DNA from: Silvania confinis
GTDB lineage: Bacteria; Pseudomonadota; Gammaproteobacteria; Enterobacterales; Enterobacteriaceae
Reading direction: 5' to 3'
Assembly: GCF_025564085.1 (NCBI RefSeq)
Contig: NZ_JAMGZJ010000076.1
Location: 248,001-312,000 of the forward strand
Length of the DNA: 64,000 bases
Shown: piece after piece, positions 20,506 to 31,857 of the stretch
Position numbering within the stretch: the stretch's first letter is position 1
How the letters are laid out: the number at the start of each line of letters is the position of its first letter
Notes under the pieces: model-generated
The model's input: the letters and a program-made list of their open reading frames with translations, nothing else
Database searches by the model: none
What the model was told of the DNA's origin: nothing
Position numbers and translations under genes: made by a program

Positions 20506-23500
20506 ATGTTGTACGATAAATCCCTTGAGAAGGATAACTGTGGTTTCGGCCTGATCGCCCACATAGAAGGCGAACCTAGCCACAAGGTAGTGCGTACCGC
20601 TATACACGCACTGGCCCGTATGCAGCACCGAGGTGCGATCCTCGCCGACGGCAAAACCGGCGACGGTTGCGGTCTGCTGCTGCAAAAACCCGATCGTTTC
20701 TTTCGCATAGTTGCGGAAGAGCGCGGCTGGCGTTTAGCCAAAAACTACGCTGTCGGCATGCTGTTCCTGAATCAGGATCCTGAAAAAGCTGCCGCCTCAC
20801 GCCGCATCGTCGAAGAAGAACTTCAACGCGAGACTCTGTCTATTGTCGGCTGGCGCATTGTGCCTACCAACGAAGGTGTCCTCGGTGAAATCGCCCTCTC
20901 CTCGCTGCCTCGTATCGAGCAAATTTTTGTTAACGCGCCCGCGGGCTGGCGTCCGCGTGATATGGAACGCCGCCTGTTCATCGCCCGTCGTCGCATTGAA
21001 AAACGTTTACAGGAAGATAAAGAGTTCTACGTCTGTAGCCTCTCTAACCTGGTGAACATCTATAAAGGTCTGTGTATGCCGGCTGACCTGCCGCGCTTTT
21101 ACCTGGACCTGGCGGACCTGCGTCTGGAATCGGCCATTTGCCTGTTCCACCAGCGCTTCTCCACCAACACCGTACCACGCTGGCCGCTGGCTCAGCCGTT
21201 CCGCTACCTGGCGCACAACGGCGAGATCAACACCATCACCGGTAACCGCCAGTGGGCACGCGCGCGTACCTATAAATTCCAGACGCCGTTGATTCCGGAT
21301 CTGCACGATGCTGCGCCGTTTGTCAACGAAACGGGCTCCGACTCCAGCTCAATGGATAACATGCTGGAACTGCTGCTGGCCGGCGGGATGGATATCGTGC
21401 GTGCGATGCGCTTGCTTGTTCCGCCAGCCTGGCAGAACAACCCGGATATGGACCCGGATCTGCGTGCATTCTTCGACTTTAACTCCATGCACATGGAGCC
21501 GTGGGATGGCCCGGCCGGTATCGTCATGTCCGACGGTCGCTTTGCTGCCTGTAACCTCGACCGTAACGGCCTGCGCCCGGCGCGCTACGTTATCACCAAA
21601 GACAAGCTGATCACCTGTGCCTCCGAAGTGGGGATCTGGGATTACCAGCCTGACGAAGTGGTTGAGAAAGGCCGCGTTGGACCTGGCGAACTGATGGTGA
21701 TCGATACCCGCGTCGGCCGCATCCTGCACTCTGCGGAAACCGACTACGATCTGAAGATCCGCCATCCGTACAAAGAGTGGATGGAGAAAAACGTCCGCCG
21801 TCTGGTGCCGTTCGAAGATCTGCCGGATCAGGACGTGGGCTGCCGCGAACTGGATGACGACACGCTCGCCAGCTTCCAGAAACAGTTTAACTACAGCGCA
21901 GAAGAGCTGGATTCCGTCATCCGTGTGCTGGGTGAAAACGGCCAGGAGGCGGTCGGCTCAATGGGTGACGATACCCCGTTTGCCGTGCTTTCCAGCCAGC
22001 CGCGCATCATTTACGACTACTTCCGCCAGCAGTTTGCGCAGGTGACCAACCCGCCAATCGATCCGCTGCGTGAAGCGCACGTGATGTCGCTCGCCACCAG
22101 CATCGGCCGTGAGATGAACGTCTTCTGTGAAGCAGAAGGCCAGGCGCACCGCCTGAGCTTTAAGTCGCCGATCCTGCTGTACTCCGATTTTAAACAGCTG
22201 ACCACCATGACCGAGGAGCACTACCGCGCCGACACGCTCGATATTACGTTCGACGTGACCGAAGCGAACCTCGAAGACACGGTGCAAGCCTTGTGTGACA
22301 AAGCCGAGCAGATGGTGCGTGATGGCACGGTTCTGCTGGTGCTGTCCGACCGTAACATTGCTAAGAATCGCCTGCCGGTTCCGGCGCCAATGGCAGTCGG
22401 CGCGATCCAGACCCGTCTGGTCGATAAGAGCCTGCGCTGCGATGCCAACATCATTGTTGAAACTGCCAGCGCCCGCGACCCACACCACTTTGCGGTGCTG
22501 CTGGGCTTCGGCGCAACGGCCATCTACCCGTACCTGGCCTACGAAACGTTGGCCAAACTGGTCGACGGCCGCGTAATTGAAAAAGAGTACCGCGCGGTGA
22601 TGCTGAACTACCGTAACGGCATCAACAAAGGCCTGTACAAGATCATGTCCAAAATGGGCATCTCGACCATTGCCTCTTATCGCTGCTCGAAGCTGTTCGA
22701 AGCCGTGGGTCTGCACGATGATGTCGCCGACCTGTGCTTCCAGGGCGTGATCAGCCGTATCGGCGGAGCGGGCTTTAGCGACTTCCAGCAGGATCTGCTC
22801 AACCTCTCTAAACGCGCCTGGCTGGCACGCAAGCCGCTGGATCAGGGCGGACAGCTGAAGTACGTTCACGGTGGCGAATACCACGCCTATAACCCGGACG
22901 TGGTGCAAACGCTGCAGCAGGCTGTGCAGAGCGGCGAGTACAGCGATTATCAGCAGTATGCGAAGCTGGTCAACGAACGTCCGGTGGCCACGCTGCGCGA
23001 TCTGCTGGCAGTGAACCCCGGCGGCGAAACGGTCAATATCCACGATGTGGAACCAGCCAGCGAGCTGTTCAAACGCTTTGATACCGCCGCGATGTCTATC
23101 GGCGCACTGAGCCCGGAAGCCCACGAAGCGCTGGCTGAAGCGATGAACAGCATCGGCGGCAACTCGAACTCCGGCGAAGGCGGCGAAGATCCGGCGCGCT
23201 ACGGCACCAATAAAGTATCGCGTATCAAGCAGGTTGCTTCCGGCCGCTTTGGTGTGACGCCAGCCTATCTGGTCAACGCCGACGTGATTCAGATTAAAGT
23301 CGCCCAAGGTGCAAAACCTGGCGAAGGCGGTCAGTTACCGGGTGATAAGGTCACCCCGTACATCGCCAAACTGCGCTATTCGGTACCGGGCGTGACGCTG
23401 ATCTCCCCGCCGCCGCACCACGATATTTACTCTATCGAGGATCTGGCGCAGCTGATTTTCGACCTGAAACAGGTCAACCCGAAAGCGCTGATTTCTGTGA

Positions 23501-24966
23501 AACTGGTCTCCGAACCGGGCGTGGGCACCATCGCTACCGGGGTGGCAAAAGCCTATGCAGATCTGATCACCATCGCCGGTTACGACGGCGGCACCGGTGC
23601 GAGCCCGCTCTCGTCGGTAAAATACGCGGGCTGTCCGTGGGAACTGGGCCTGGTGGAAACCCAGCAGGCACTGGTCGCCAACGGTCTGCGTCACAAGATC
23701 CGTCTGCAGGTAGATGGCGGTCTGAAAACCGGCCTCGATATCATTAAAGCGGCGATTCTGGGTGCAGAAAGCTTTGGCTTTGGCACCGGTCCGATGGTGG
23801 CGCTGGGTTGTAAATACCTGCGTATTTGTCACCTGAACAACTGCGCAACCGGTGTTGCAACCCAGGACGAAAAACTGCGTAAGAACCACTACCACGGCCT
23901 GCCGTTCAAAGTGACTAACTACTTTGACTTCATCGCCCGCGAAACCCGCGAGCTGATGGCGCAGCTGGGCGTCACGCGTCTGGTGGATCTTATCGGTCGT
24001 ACCGACCTGCTGAAAGAGCTGGAAGGCTTTACCGCCAAGCAGCAGAAGCTGGAGCTGTCCCGACTGCTGGAAACCGCCGAGCCGCATCCAGGCAAAGCCG
24101 TTTACTGCACCGAGAAAAACCCGCCGTTTGACAATGGCGTGTTGAATGCCCAGCTATTGCAGCAGGCAAAAGCGTATGTCGATGACAAGCAGAGCAAAAC
24201 CTTCTGGTTTGATATCCGCAACACCGACCGTTCCGTTGGCGCAACGCTCTCGGGCTACATTGCCCAAACGCACGGTGACCAGGGCCTGGCAGCCGATCCG
24301 ATTACCGCTCACTTCAGCGGCACCGCAGGCCAGAGCTTTGGCGTGTGGAATGCCGGCGGCGTGGAGCTGTATCTGACCGGCGATGCAAACGACTATGTCG
24401 GCAAAGGCATGGCGGGCGGTCTGCTGGCGGTACGTCCTCCGGTGGGCTCAGCCTTCCGCAGCTGTGATGCGAGCATCATCGGCAACACCTGTCTGTACGG
24501 TGCGACCGGTGGTCGTCTGTTTGCCGCAGGGCGTGCGGGTGAGCGTTTCGCGGTGCGTAACTCCGGTGCAATTACCGTAGTGGAAGGTATCGGCGACAAC
24601 GGTTGTGAATACATGACCGGCGGAATTGTCTGCGTGCTGGGCAAAACCGGGGTTAACTTCGGTGCCGGTATGACGGGCGGCTTCGCCTACGTACTGGACG
24701 AAAGCGGCGACTTCCGCAAGCGTGTGAACCCGGAACTGGTGGAAGTGCTGGATGTTGAAACCCTGGCGATCCACGAAGAGCATCTGCGCGGCCTGATTAC
24801 CGAGCACGTGCATCATACCGGTTCTTCGCGTGGCGAAGAGATCCTGGCCAACTGGCCGGCGTTCTCCTCGAAATTCGCGCTGGTTAAACCAAAGTCCAGC
24901 GATGTTAAAGCCCTGTTGGGTCACCGTAGTCGTAGCGCAGCAGAGCTGCGTGTGCAGGCGCAGTAA
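20506..24966 (+). CDS. gltB: Glutamate synthase (NADPH) large chain GltB
   Basis: A 1486-residue alpha subunit. It releases ammonia from glutamine at the N-terminal Ntn amidotransferase domain and passes it to 2-oxoglutarate at the FMN/3Fe-4S site. The catalytic cysteine is Cys12 (KDNCGFG), exposed after removal of the first 11 residues. The cluster ligands are in [12 protein letters not shown]. The C-terminal GXGXG beta-helix domain fills about the last 250 residues. The start is fixed by the stop in the same register just upstream. gltD follows after nine bases. Confidence 0.98.
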   Translation: MLYDKSLEKDNCGFGLIAHIEGEPSHKVVRTAIHALARMQHRGAILADGKTGDGCGLLLQKPDRFFRIVAEERGWRLAKNYAVGMLFLNQDPEKAAASRRIVEEELQRETLSIVGWRIVPTNEGVLGEIALSSLPRIEQIFVNAPAGWRPRDMERRLFIARRRIEKRLQEDKEFYVCSLSNLVNIYKGLCMPADLPRFYLDLADLRLESAICLFHQRFSTNTVPRWPLAQPFRYLAHNGEINTITGNRQWARARTYKFQTPLIPDLHDAAPFVNETGSDSSSMDNMLELLLAGGMDIVRAMRLLVPPAWQNNPDMDPDLRAFFDFNSMHMEPWDGPAGIVMSDGRFAACNLDRNGLRPARYVITKDKLITCASEVGIWDYQPDEVVEKGRVGPGELMVIDTRVGRILHSAETDYDLKIRHPYKEWMEKNVRRLVPFEDLPDQDVGCRELDDDTLASFQKQFNYSAEELDSVIRVLGENGQEAVGSMGDDTPFAVLSSQPRIIYDYFRQQFAQVTNPPIDPLREAHVMSLATSIGREMNVFCEAEGQAHRLSFKSPILLYSDFKQLTTMTEEHYRADTLDITFDVTEANLEDTVQALCDKAEQMVRDGTVLLVLSDRNIAKNRLPVPAPMAVGAIQTRLVDKSLRCDANIIVETASARDPHHFAVLLGFGATAIYPYLAYETLAKLVDGRVIEKEYRAVMLNYRNGINKGLYKIMSKMGISTIASYRCSKLFEAVGLHDDVADLCFQGVISRIGGAGFSDFQQDLLNLSKRAWLARKPLDQGGQLKYVHGGEYHAYNPDVVQTLQQAVQSGEYSDYQQYAKLVNERPVATLRDLLAVNPGGETVNIHDVEPASELFKRFDTAAMSIGALSPEAHEALAEAMNSIGGNSNSGEGGEDPARYGTNKVSRIKQVASGRFGVTPAYLVNADVIQIKVAQGAKPGEGGQLPGDKVTPYIAKLRYSVPGVTLISPPPHHDIYSIEDLAQLIFDLKQVNPKALISVKLVSEPGVGTIATGVAKAYADLITIAGYDGGTGASPLSSVKYAGCPWELGLVETQQALVANGLRHKIRLQVDGGLKTGLDIIKAAILGAESFGFGTGPMVALGCKYLRICHLNNCATGVATQDEKLRKNHYHGLPFKVTNYFDFIARETRELMAQLGVTRLVDLIGRTDLLKELEGFTAKQQKLELSRLLETAEPHPGKAVYCTEKNPPFDNGVLNAQLLQQAKAYVDDKQSKTFWFDIRNTDRSVGATLSGYIAQTHGDQGLAADPITAHFSGTAGQSFGVWNAGGVELYLTGDANDYVGKGMAGGLLAVRPPVGSAFRSCDASIIGNTCLYGATGGRLFAAGRAGERFAVRNSGAITVVEGIGDNGCEYMTGGIVCVLGKTGVNFGAGMTGGFAYVLDESGDFRKRVNPELVEVLDVETLAIHEEHLRGLITEHVHHTGSSRGEEILANWPAFSSKFALVKPKSSDVKALLGHRSRSAAELRVQAQ

Positions 24967-26394
<1,428 letters not shown>

Positions 26395-26400
26395 TGCTGT

Positions 26401-26426
26401 GCCTGCGGATCCTTGGATCCGCAGGC
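26401..26426. terminator. Perfect hairpin between gltD and the fimbrial operon
   Basis: GCCTGCGGATCC and GGATCCGCAGGC form a 12-bp perfect stem with a TT loop, between the convergent ends of gltD and the fimbrial operon. There is no T run on either side, so it may act as a transcript end stabiliser or a factor-assisted terminator for both. Confidence 0.6.
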
Positions 26427-26433
26427 CTGCTCA

Positions 26434-27131
26434 TCAGAGATAAACCAGGCTAATCACCGCACTTCCATCTAAATTTATCGTCTGGCTGCGCCCGATATCA
26501 GGCGATACAGCGGCACTGACTTGTAACGGTACAGTCGCACTCGTTATCGGCTGTGGTTCCGCTTTCCCTTTTTTAACAAAGGTGTAGAAGTAGTCCTCAT
26601 TCGCAGGCAGCGGCAGCAGCGACGCTATTTCCCAGGGACCATTTTTACTGGCCGCCCCCCCCATATCCACACTGACTGCTCCCCGTCGATTGCCGTTACT
26701 TTGTCAGCAATAATCTGTATCGCATAGCTGCCAATCGGTTTCTTGTCGGCACCAACGCCAAGCCCAAAAAGCCTCGCCTTGTCGCTAACATATCCGCCGC
26801 CGTTAATCTGAAAACGCGCCCCCTCGGTGCCGCGATCGTCTATACCGGATATCACTGAGCTTGCTCGCGAATCTCTGGCGGTGATGGCAATACCCGTCGC
26901 GGACTCACACTGGATGGATAAGGTGATATCTCGTGTCCCAATCTGGGTAAACGTCCTGGTCGATAATGCCGCAACGCGGCTGGTGCCGTAATCCGCAATG
27001 CCGTTATGGCTTAAGGTCGGGGTACAGGCCGCAGCCTGTACAGAAACGTCAAAATCGATGCTGACTGAATCGCTGGCCCAGGCCGGCATGCAAAGCAGAA
27101 GGCTGGATAAAACGGTGACGGTGTATCTCAT
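26434..27131 (-). pseudogene. DUF1120 fimbrial subunit, frameshifted (YhcF-like)
   Basis: The first 160 codons encode a signal peptide (ending PAWA) and most of a DUF1120 domain, then the frame runs out at a TAG. The rest of the domain, ending in the family signature SAVISLVYL, is in the next frame. The two join in frame if one G is added to the run of eight G on the coding strand, restoring about 232 residues. The end matches the first gene of the operon (ATLSLVYL). The break could be a mutation, a phase-variable switch or a sequencing error. It overlaps the preceding gene by four bases. Confidence 0.85.
26655..26662 (-). repeat. G8 homopolymer at the frameshift
   Basis: Eight C on the plus strand, read as eight G in the gene. 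Codons run TGG-GGG-GGG-CGG in the upstream frame; nine G would give TGG-GGG-GGG-GCG and lead into the downstream frame. This is the exact point where the two halves of the DUF1120 gene lose register. Confidence 0.9.
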
Positions 27132-27664
27132 TGTGCATCAACCTTAACGTGCAAATTCCCGCGATACGTCATTTTCTCTGTGATTGCTTCGTTTCTGAAA
27201 CGCGCGCCAACTGCAACGGTAAGTGAAATATGCTTACCCCGAACCTCATTCCCACTGACAAACGCGATGCCTTCATTCAGGATGATGAGGGCCAGCGGAC
27301 TGCCAGATGAAGAGAGCACGCTATCTGCTGAACGCACCGGTGCCAGCTGTACCTCACGCTCGTCAACCGTTGCTTTCATGGCAGTGAACGTCATTTGGCC
27401 CTGAGAGCCAAATGCAAAGGTATTGCTGTGGGTTAGCGTGCTGTTGAACAACAGACGCACGCGCTGCGGTTCATCACAGTTAACATTGAACTGCAAATAT
27501 TTTTCCGGCAGTTCAACAGGTTTACTCCCCGCCGCCTGGCGTTCTGCGGCACTCACCGAGCCATAGGAAACAGATTGCTGGCTGGCGATTAGTCGGCATT
27601 CACTGTTAACGCTGAACGAGAAGGTGAGCATCATCAGCAGGGAGAGTGGATATTTCATTGGCAT
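27128..27664 (-). CDS. Small fimbrial subunit (YhcE-like position)
   Basis: A 178-residue exported protein with a signal peptide of about 21 residues (ending FSVNS) and an all-beta, pilin-like sequence. It has two cysteines spaced as in fimbrial subunits (ECRLIA and VNCDEP). The C-terminus GNLHVKVDAQ could be the strand that the chaperone donates to. It overlaps the usher stop by 10 bases and the next gene by four, so it is clearly in the operon. The family is judged from context and pattern; I do not recognise close named relatives. Confidence 0.7.
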   Translation of the reverse strand: MPMKYPLSLLMMLTFSFSVNSECRLIASQQSVSYGSVSAAERQAAGSKPVELPEKYLQFNVNCDEPQRVRLLFNSTLTHSNTFAFGSQGQMTFTAMKATVDEREVQLAPVRSADSVLSSSGSPLALIILNEGIAFVSGNEVRGKHISLTVAVGARFRNEAITEKMTYRGNLHVKVDAQ

Positions 27665-30036
27665 ACTCCTTTTGCGCTCTCATAAAACGATGCTGCGGCA
27701 ACATCTGCAACCTCGGGCAGCGACAACGTCAGGCGGCACGTTCCCTTCTCAAGCATGGCAATAAGGGTCTTCTGCCCTTCGACATCATTAAGGAAGATCA
27801 CCCCGTCATCGACAGAGGTTGTCAGGTAGTTACCTGCGGTATCGGTTATCGCCACGCCTTTAGGCAGGGCTTGTCCATTGCTCAGGGTGACATTCAGCAG
27901 TACGCGACGCTGAGTGAGCACGCCAAAATGCACGCGCCCGACGGAGCCTTTCCCTTGTTTAAGCATTCGGGTACCGTTTCCGATATCCATATTTTTAGGT
28001 AATGTCTCGGTGCTGATTTCCACACGCGAGTTTTTCCACGCATCCACAGCCGGGATAACCGCCTGGCCGCTAAAATCAGTCCAGGTTGGGCCCTGCGGGG
28101 TATCAAGACGCACCCCCGCAACAGGTTTATCGAGCTGTGCAATCGCAAACGTCTCGCGCACCGCCAGGGGCGATAACGTCACACCACTGCCGTGCGCGAC
28201 CACTCCTCCCTGCAATGTGCCTGAGTAACTGTTCCTGCGAGAGCCGCTGGTGCTGGCATTCGCGCTGAGCTGGGCATAATGCAAATTCGTGTTAATTCCT
28301 GCCGAAACGTTATTCTGCCGCTCTTGCGCATCACGCTCCGTGCCAAGACTGTAGCTGGTGTCTTCCGTTAACTGGCCCCTCGTGGTTAAACCGTAACGAT
28401 CCTGGCCTTTTTTCCGTTGGGACCAGGCATTGATGTTATGACGTCCCAATGGAATGGAAATATTGACGTAAAGGGTGTCTTCGCTTTTCTGGGTTGAGCT
28501 TCCGTTATTGAGCTGCCGCTGCCAGTTGGCAGACAAAGAGAAGTTATCAAAACTTTTACCCCAGTTAACTGAGACGAAACGCGCGCGATCGTCCCGGTTA
28601 TAGGCTCGGGTTTCATAGAGCGTGGCACTCATCGTTCCTGCCAAGGCGTTACCCCAGCCGATGCCGAGAGAATATTCATACTTATTCCGATCGAGAGCAT
28701 CACCATCAATCGTCTGTGTAAAATCACGATAATTCAGTGTTTTCTTGATAACCGACGCCGTTAGCGCCATATCCATAGGAAGCGACGTGCTAGCGGTAAG
28801 TTGATATTTTTGTCCCTGCAACGCGTTGCTGCGATCAACCGACTGGTTAGCTTGTAGCGTGAGTATTGTTCGCGGAAGCAGCGTTGAGTCCAGACTCAGG
28901 CCGATCCCCTGGTAGCCATCGGCAACGAGGATCCCCCCGCTGGCATTGTGTGAAGGCGCAATCCGCCAGCCGCCAGAGGCACTCACCACCCAGGGTCTCC
29001 TGGCATAGTTATCGCTGACGCGGCCAGCGGAAATATAATATCCCGCTGGCGAGCCCGGGTTTCTGGCATAAAGCGTTGCAGGCACGACAAAGCTGCGCTG
29101 AGTCCCGTCAGTCTCTTGAACGGTAACATTCAGATCGCTGGATGAATTACGCAGCGGAATATCGGTCAGGGTAAATGGCCCAGCAGGGACCAGCGTGGAA
29201 TAGACCAGAATGCCCTGCTGGCGGATCTCGACCCGCGCCTGAGCGGTGCTGGCGATCCCTGTCACCTGCACGGCAACTGCAGACTCAGAAAGCGCATCTT
29301 CCGGAGCCAGTTCTATACCGTAGATGCTGCTTCCTTCCAGCAAACGGTTGTTCAGGCTGACCTCTCCCGCCTTCATCGTGGTTTTCCACTTCATCAGGGT
29401 ATGTTGCAGATAATTTTGTGAGTTCTGACTGGAGTATTTCCCCTGACTATTACTTATTAACTGATGGGAGCGAAAAAGCCAGTCGTTAATATTAAGGCCA
29501 CCATCCAGCATCAATTGCGAATAGTCGGAATGCCCACCTTCGTAGTTATTACGTGAGGTCAGGAATGTGTAATTAAACAGGCCAGCTGTGCCACCAGAAT
29601 TAAAGTCACCCATATCAAGCTGCTGTTTTTCAAGCTGCTCATGAGGAAGTACTAACTGAATTAACTCCTGAGCGGGTACTAAGGTAATAATGGTGCCGGG
29701 ATATTCCGATTCATAGTCATAGCAGCCATCCTGATAGCGATCAGGGAGCCGAATTTTGGCCTGTTCCATAAAGGTCTTATCAATGCACAGTTGACCAGAC
29801 TCGTTGAAAGTCGCAATGACAGAACCTACAGCATCGCCGTTGATAGTAAGCGATACAGACCGTTTGCCGGGCAGAAACCGGGCTTCACGGGCGAAATAGC
29901 CAGCCACCTCAGGATCCATCCCTAAAGACTTAAGCGTTTCGCGGTCAAATTCAATTGGCGTTTCGGTATTATCCGCTCTGACCATCTGCGAACAACCCAG
30001 GCTAATAACGCAGGCTAACAGAGTTTTCCTGAGCAT
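27655..30036 (-). CDS. Outer membrane fimbrial usher (FimD/PapC family, YhcD-like)
   Basis: A 793-residue usher, about the length of K-12 YhcD. It forms the outer-membrane pore through which subunits are assembled. A signal peptide ends near QMVRA. The order is an N-terminal chaperone-binding domain (about 25-140), a beta-barrel with plug, then C-terminal domains ending at a CRLTL...GVCQ cysteine pair. The motif LNINDWLFRSHQ and the repeated alternating strands are typical. The gene begins 26 bases after the chaperone stop. Confidence 0.92.
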   Translation of the reverse strand: MLRKTLLACVISLGCSQMVRADNTETPIEFDRETLKSLGMDPEVAGYFAREARFLPGKRSVSLTINGDAVGSVIATFNESGQLCIDKTFMEQAKIRLPDRYQDGCYDYESEYPGTIITLVPAQELIQLVLPHEQLEKQQLDMGDFNSGGTAGLFNYTFLTSRNNYEGGHSDYSQLMLDGGLNINDWLFRSHQLISNSQGKYSSQNSQNYLQHTLMKWKTTMKAGEVSLNNRLLEGSSIYGIELAPEDALSESAVAVQVTGIASTAQARVEIRQQGILVYSTLVPAGPFTLTDIPLRNSSSDLNVTVQETDGTQRSFVVPATLYARNPGSPAGYYISAGRVSDNYARRPWVVSASGGWRIAPSHNASGGILVADGYQGIGLSLDSTLLPRTILTLQANQSVDRSNALQGQKYQLTASTSLPMDMALTASVIKKTLNYRDFTQTIDGDALDRNKYEYSLGIGWGNALAGTMSATLYETRAYNRDDRARFVSVNWGKSFDNFSLSANWQRQLNNGSSTQKSEDTLYVNISIPLGRHNINAWSQRKKGQDRYGLTTRGQLTEDTSYSLGTERDAQERQNNVSAGINTNLHYAQLSANASTSGSRRNSYSGTLQGGVVAHGSGVTLSPLAVRETFAIAQLDKPVAGVRLDTPQGPTWTDFSGQAVIPAVDAWKNSRVEISTETLPKNMDIGNGTRMLKQGKGSVGRVHFGVLTQRRVLLNVTLSNGQALPKGVAITDTAGNYLTTSVDDGVIFLNDVEGQKTLIAMLEKGTCRLTLSLPEVADVAAASFYESAKGVCQ

Positions 30037-30062
30037 AAATGTTCATCCTTGAACAGTTCTTC

Positions 30063-30734
30063 TTACTGAATTGTTGCGACGAAGCGCTCTCCTTTATAGC
30101 CATATCGGCTAGCCGGGTAAAACTCTATCTGCGTATCGTTGGACGCAGGTAATTTCACCGTAAAGCTCGCTCCTGGCAGCAAAAATGTTTGCTTAAGCAC
30201 TCCCCCTTTCCCTGAGGGTAATGCTGTAAACGACGCAACCATACGCACAACATATTTGCTGGGATTACTGACTTCAAGCTGATCGCCTTTTTTCCGCCAG
30301 GTAAGCTGTTTCCATGGCATTAAATCTTCGGCGAGACCAGCAGGATGGATGATGACGGGGAGATCCTGACGAATGGTGACTTTAAGTTCATTGCCTCCCT
30401 GCCCTTTAGGAGGGATGCCTTCGAAAGTGACGCGTTTAAGTTCTTCCTGCAGCAACGGCTTATCTGTCTGGAGCATAAAACGCACACGCTGCGTTTGTCC
30501 GGGTTCGACACGAACCACGGGCTGAGTCACTAATAAGCGAACAGACTTATTGCTACCGGCTACATCAACAATTTTCGTATAAAGCAAGGATGGATAATTA
30601 TCAGTATTGATCACATTCATCCCCGCCTCACCTTTGCTTTCATTCACCAGCAACACGGATGTCTCAGGCTGCATTCCATTGGCAAGACATTGGGTTGATA
30701 TAACAGAGAGGAACAGCAAAATATTTCTTCTCAT
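30063..30734 (-). CDS. Periplasmic fimbrial chaperone (PapD family, YhcA-like)
   Basis: A 223-residue PapD-type chaperone that holds subunits by donor-strand complementation and delivers them to the usher. The signal peptide ends near CLANG. Family features are LLVNESKGEAGMNV in the first Ig-like domain, TQPVVRVEPGQTQRVRFML for the subunit-binding strand and QDLPVIIHP at the domain boundary. In K-12 the matching yhcA follows gltF. Between it and the first subunit gene is an intrinsic terminator. Confidence 0.93.
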   Translation of the reverse strand: MRRNILLFLSVISTQCLANGMQPETSVLLVNESKGEAGMNVINTDNYPSLLYTKIVDVAGSNKSVRLLVTQPVVRVEPGQTQRVRFMLQTDKPLLQEELKRVTFEGIPPKGQGGNELKVTIRQDLPVIIHPAGLAEDLMPWKQLTWRKKGDQLEVSNPSKYVVRMVASFTALPSGKGGVLKQTFLLPGASFTVKLPASNDTQIEFYPASRYGYKGERFVATIQ

Positions 30735-30764
30735 AAAACATATTCCTTATGTTTTATATAATAG

Positions 30765-30800
30765 AAAAAAGACCCAATTTAAAACTAATGATTGGGTCTT
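30765..30800 (-). terminator. Intrinsic terminator inside the fimbrial operon
   Basis: On the minus strand AAGACCCAAT pairs with ATTGGGTCTT (10-bp stem, 12-base loop) and runs into six T. It lies after the first subunit gene and before the chaperone, so it probably lets the subunit be made in excess over chaperone and usher. The A run on the other side also suits some plus-strand termination. Confidence 0.8.
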
Positions 30801-30819
30801 AATTATTAACGGTAACTAA

Positions 30820-31539
30820 TTAGAGGTAAACAAGACTCAGCGTAGCATTACCATCCAGCACGACTTCGGATGATGCGCCCAATACACCTTTGGTCTGAAC
30901 GGCCGGAGCGATCTCCAGTGGCATTACCATTTCGGTAAACGCGAGTGGGGCAATTTTGCCTTTTTCAGCGACGGTAACAATACGGGTGCCATCCGGATAG
31001 AAAAGACCACCGGCATCAGCGCTTTTCCAGACATTACCTGAATCGGTATCCTTGATAATGATAGACACTGCTTCGCCATCTGCGCTGCTGTCCTCAGGGA
31101 CAGCGGTCAGGGCATAAGCACCTATTTTAGCGCTGCCTACTGTGCCGAGACCGAATACAGCTCCTGTAGTGCTCAGGTCGCTTTTTCCGATATAATCATC
31201 AATAAAAGTGGTGGATGACAGGGCTACTTTTGAGGCTGAACGGTTATCTTGTGCAATCACACCGATCGTGGTGGCAGCATCACAATTTACCGTCAAAGTA
31301 ATCTTTTTATGATTCAATTGAACCAGAGTATTTCCTGATGACGCAGTTTCCAGCATGCTGTGATTCATAGTGCCGTAATCCACTGCACCACTGTTGCTCA
31401 GCTCAGCATTACAGGCGGCCGGAATAAAACTCCCGGATACAGTCATTGTTGCGGTGGTTGCTGCATTTACATTTGCGCACGCTAATGTAGCCGCCAGGCA
31501 CAAGCCTAATGCGGAAAATTTTCCCTTATATGACATCAT
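30820..31539 (-). CDS. DUF1120 fimbrial major subunit (GltF/YhcF family)
   Basis: A 239-residue exported protein with a signal peptide of about 26 residues (ending NVNA). Cysteines in PAACNAEL and VNCDAA fit a pilin disulfide, and the C-terminus ATLSLVYL is the likely donor strand. K-12 GltF and YhcF belong to the same DUF1120 family. First-gene position and a terminator right after it suggest it is the main structural subunit; that is inference. AGGAAG lies 5 to 6 bases before the ATG at 31539; the adjacent ATG at 31536 is possible. Confidence 0.85.
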   Translation of the reverse strand: MMSYKGKFSALGLCLAATLACANVNAATTATMTVSGSFIPAACNAELSNSGAVDYGTMNHSMLETASSGNTLVQLNHKKITLTVNCDAATTIGVIAQDNRSASKVALSSTTFIDDYIGKSDLSTTGAVFGLGTVGSAKIGAYALTAVPEDSSADGEAVSIIIKDTDSGNVWKSADAGGLFYPDGTRIVTVAEKGKIAPLAFTEMVMPLEIAPAVQTKGVLGASSEVVLDGNATLSLVYL

Positions 31540-31802
31540 TAATGCTTCCTAATTAATTAATAATTTAACTTTCCATAGGTCGCCAGATATATTCACTAGC
31601 TCTCAAGAATATTAAAACTGAAGAGCGCAAAGGTAAATATAAACAAAGCAAATGAATTTTTGCATTTTAATCACGATTGTAACAATCATATTTTCTTCAT
31701 AACTTCTTAATTAAAATTGAATATATGATTTACTCATATCATTCGTGCAATGAATTGAATAAATTAATGTTTATTTTAGGATTTTCACCAATGAATGGAC
31801 AT
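31540..31802. promoter_or_regulatory. AT-rich upstream region of the fimbrial operon
   Basis: This stretch is strongly AT-rich compared with its surroundings, with many A/T tracts (for example near 31545-31570 and 31660-31770). It must carry the fimbrial promoter. Composition of this kind is usually bound by H-NS. I see no long inverted repeat of the sort that flanks invertible promoters. Confidence 0.6.
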
Positions 31803-31836
31803 AAAAAAACCACGTTCTGAGCGAACGTGGTTTTTT
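31803..31836. terminator. Bidirectional terminator after sspB
   Basis: CCACGTTC (31810-31817) and GAACGTGG (31823-31830) form an 8-bp stem flanked by seven A before and six T after. On the minus strand it ends the sspA-sspB transcript 20 bases past the sspB stop. Confidence 0.9.
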
Positions 31837-31857
31837 AAAGTGTAGACCGAAAAGTGG

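Noticed and set aside
20252..20554. Open frame of 100 codons overlapping the start of gltB
   Set aside because: Different frame from both the leader ORF and gltB, no homology pattern, and it crosses the gltB start.
21958..23307. Open frame of 449 codons on the minus strand within gltB
   Set aside because: Antisense shadow of gltB; histidine- and arginine-rich without a fold or motif.
31540..31802. Invertible promoter element for the fimbrial operon
   Set aside because: No pair of inverted repeats flanks the region and there is no fim-type recombinase gene nearby.
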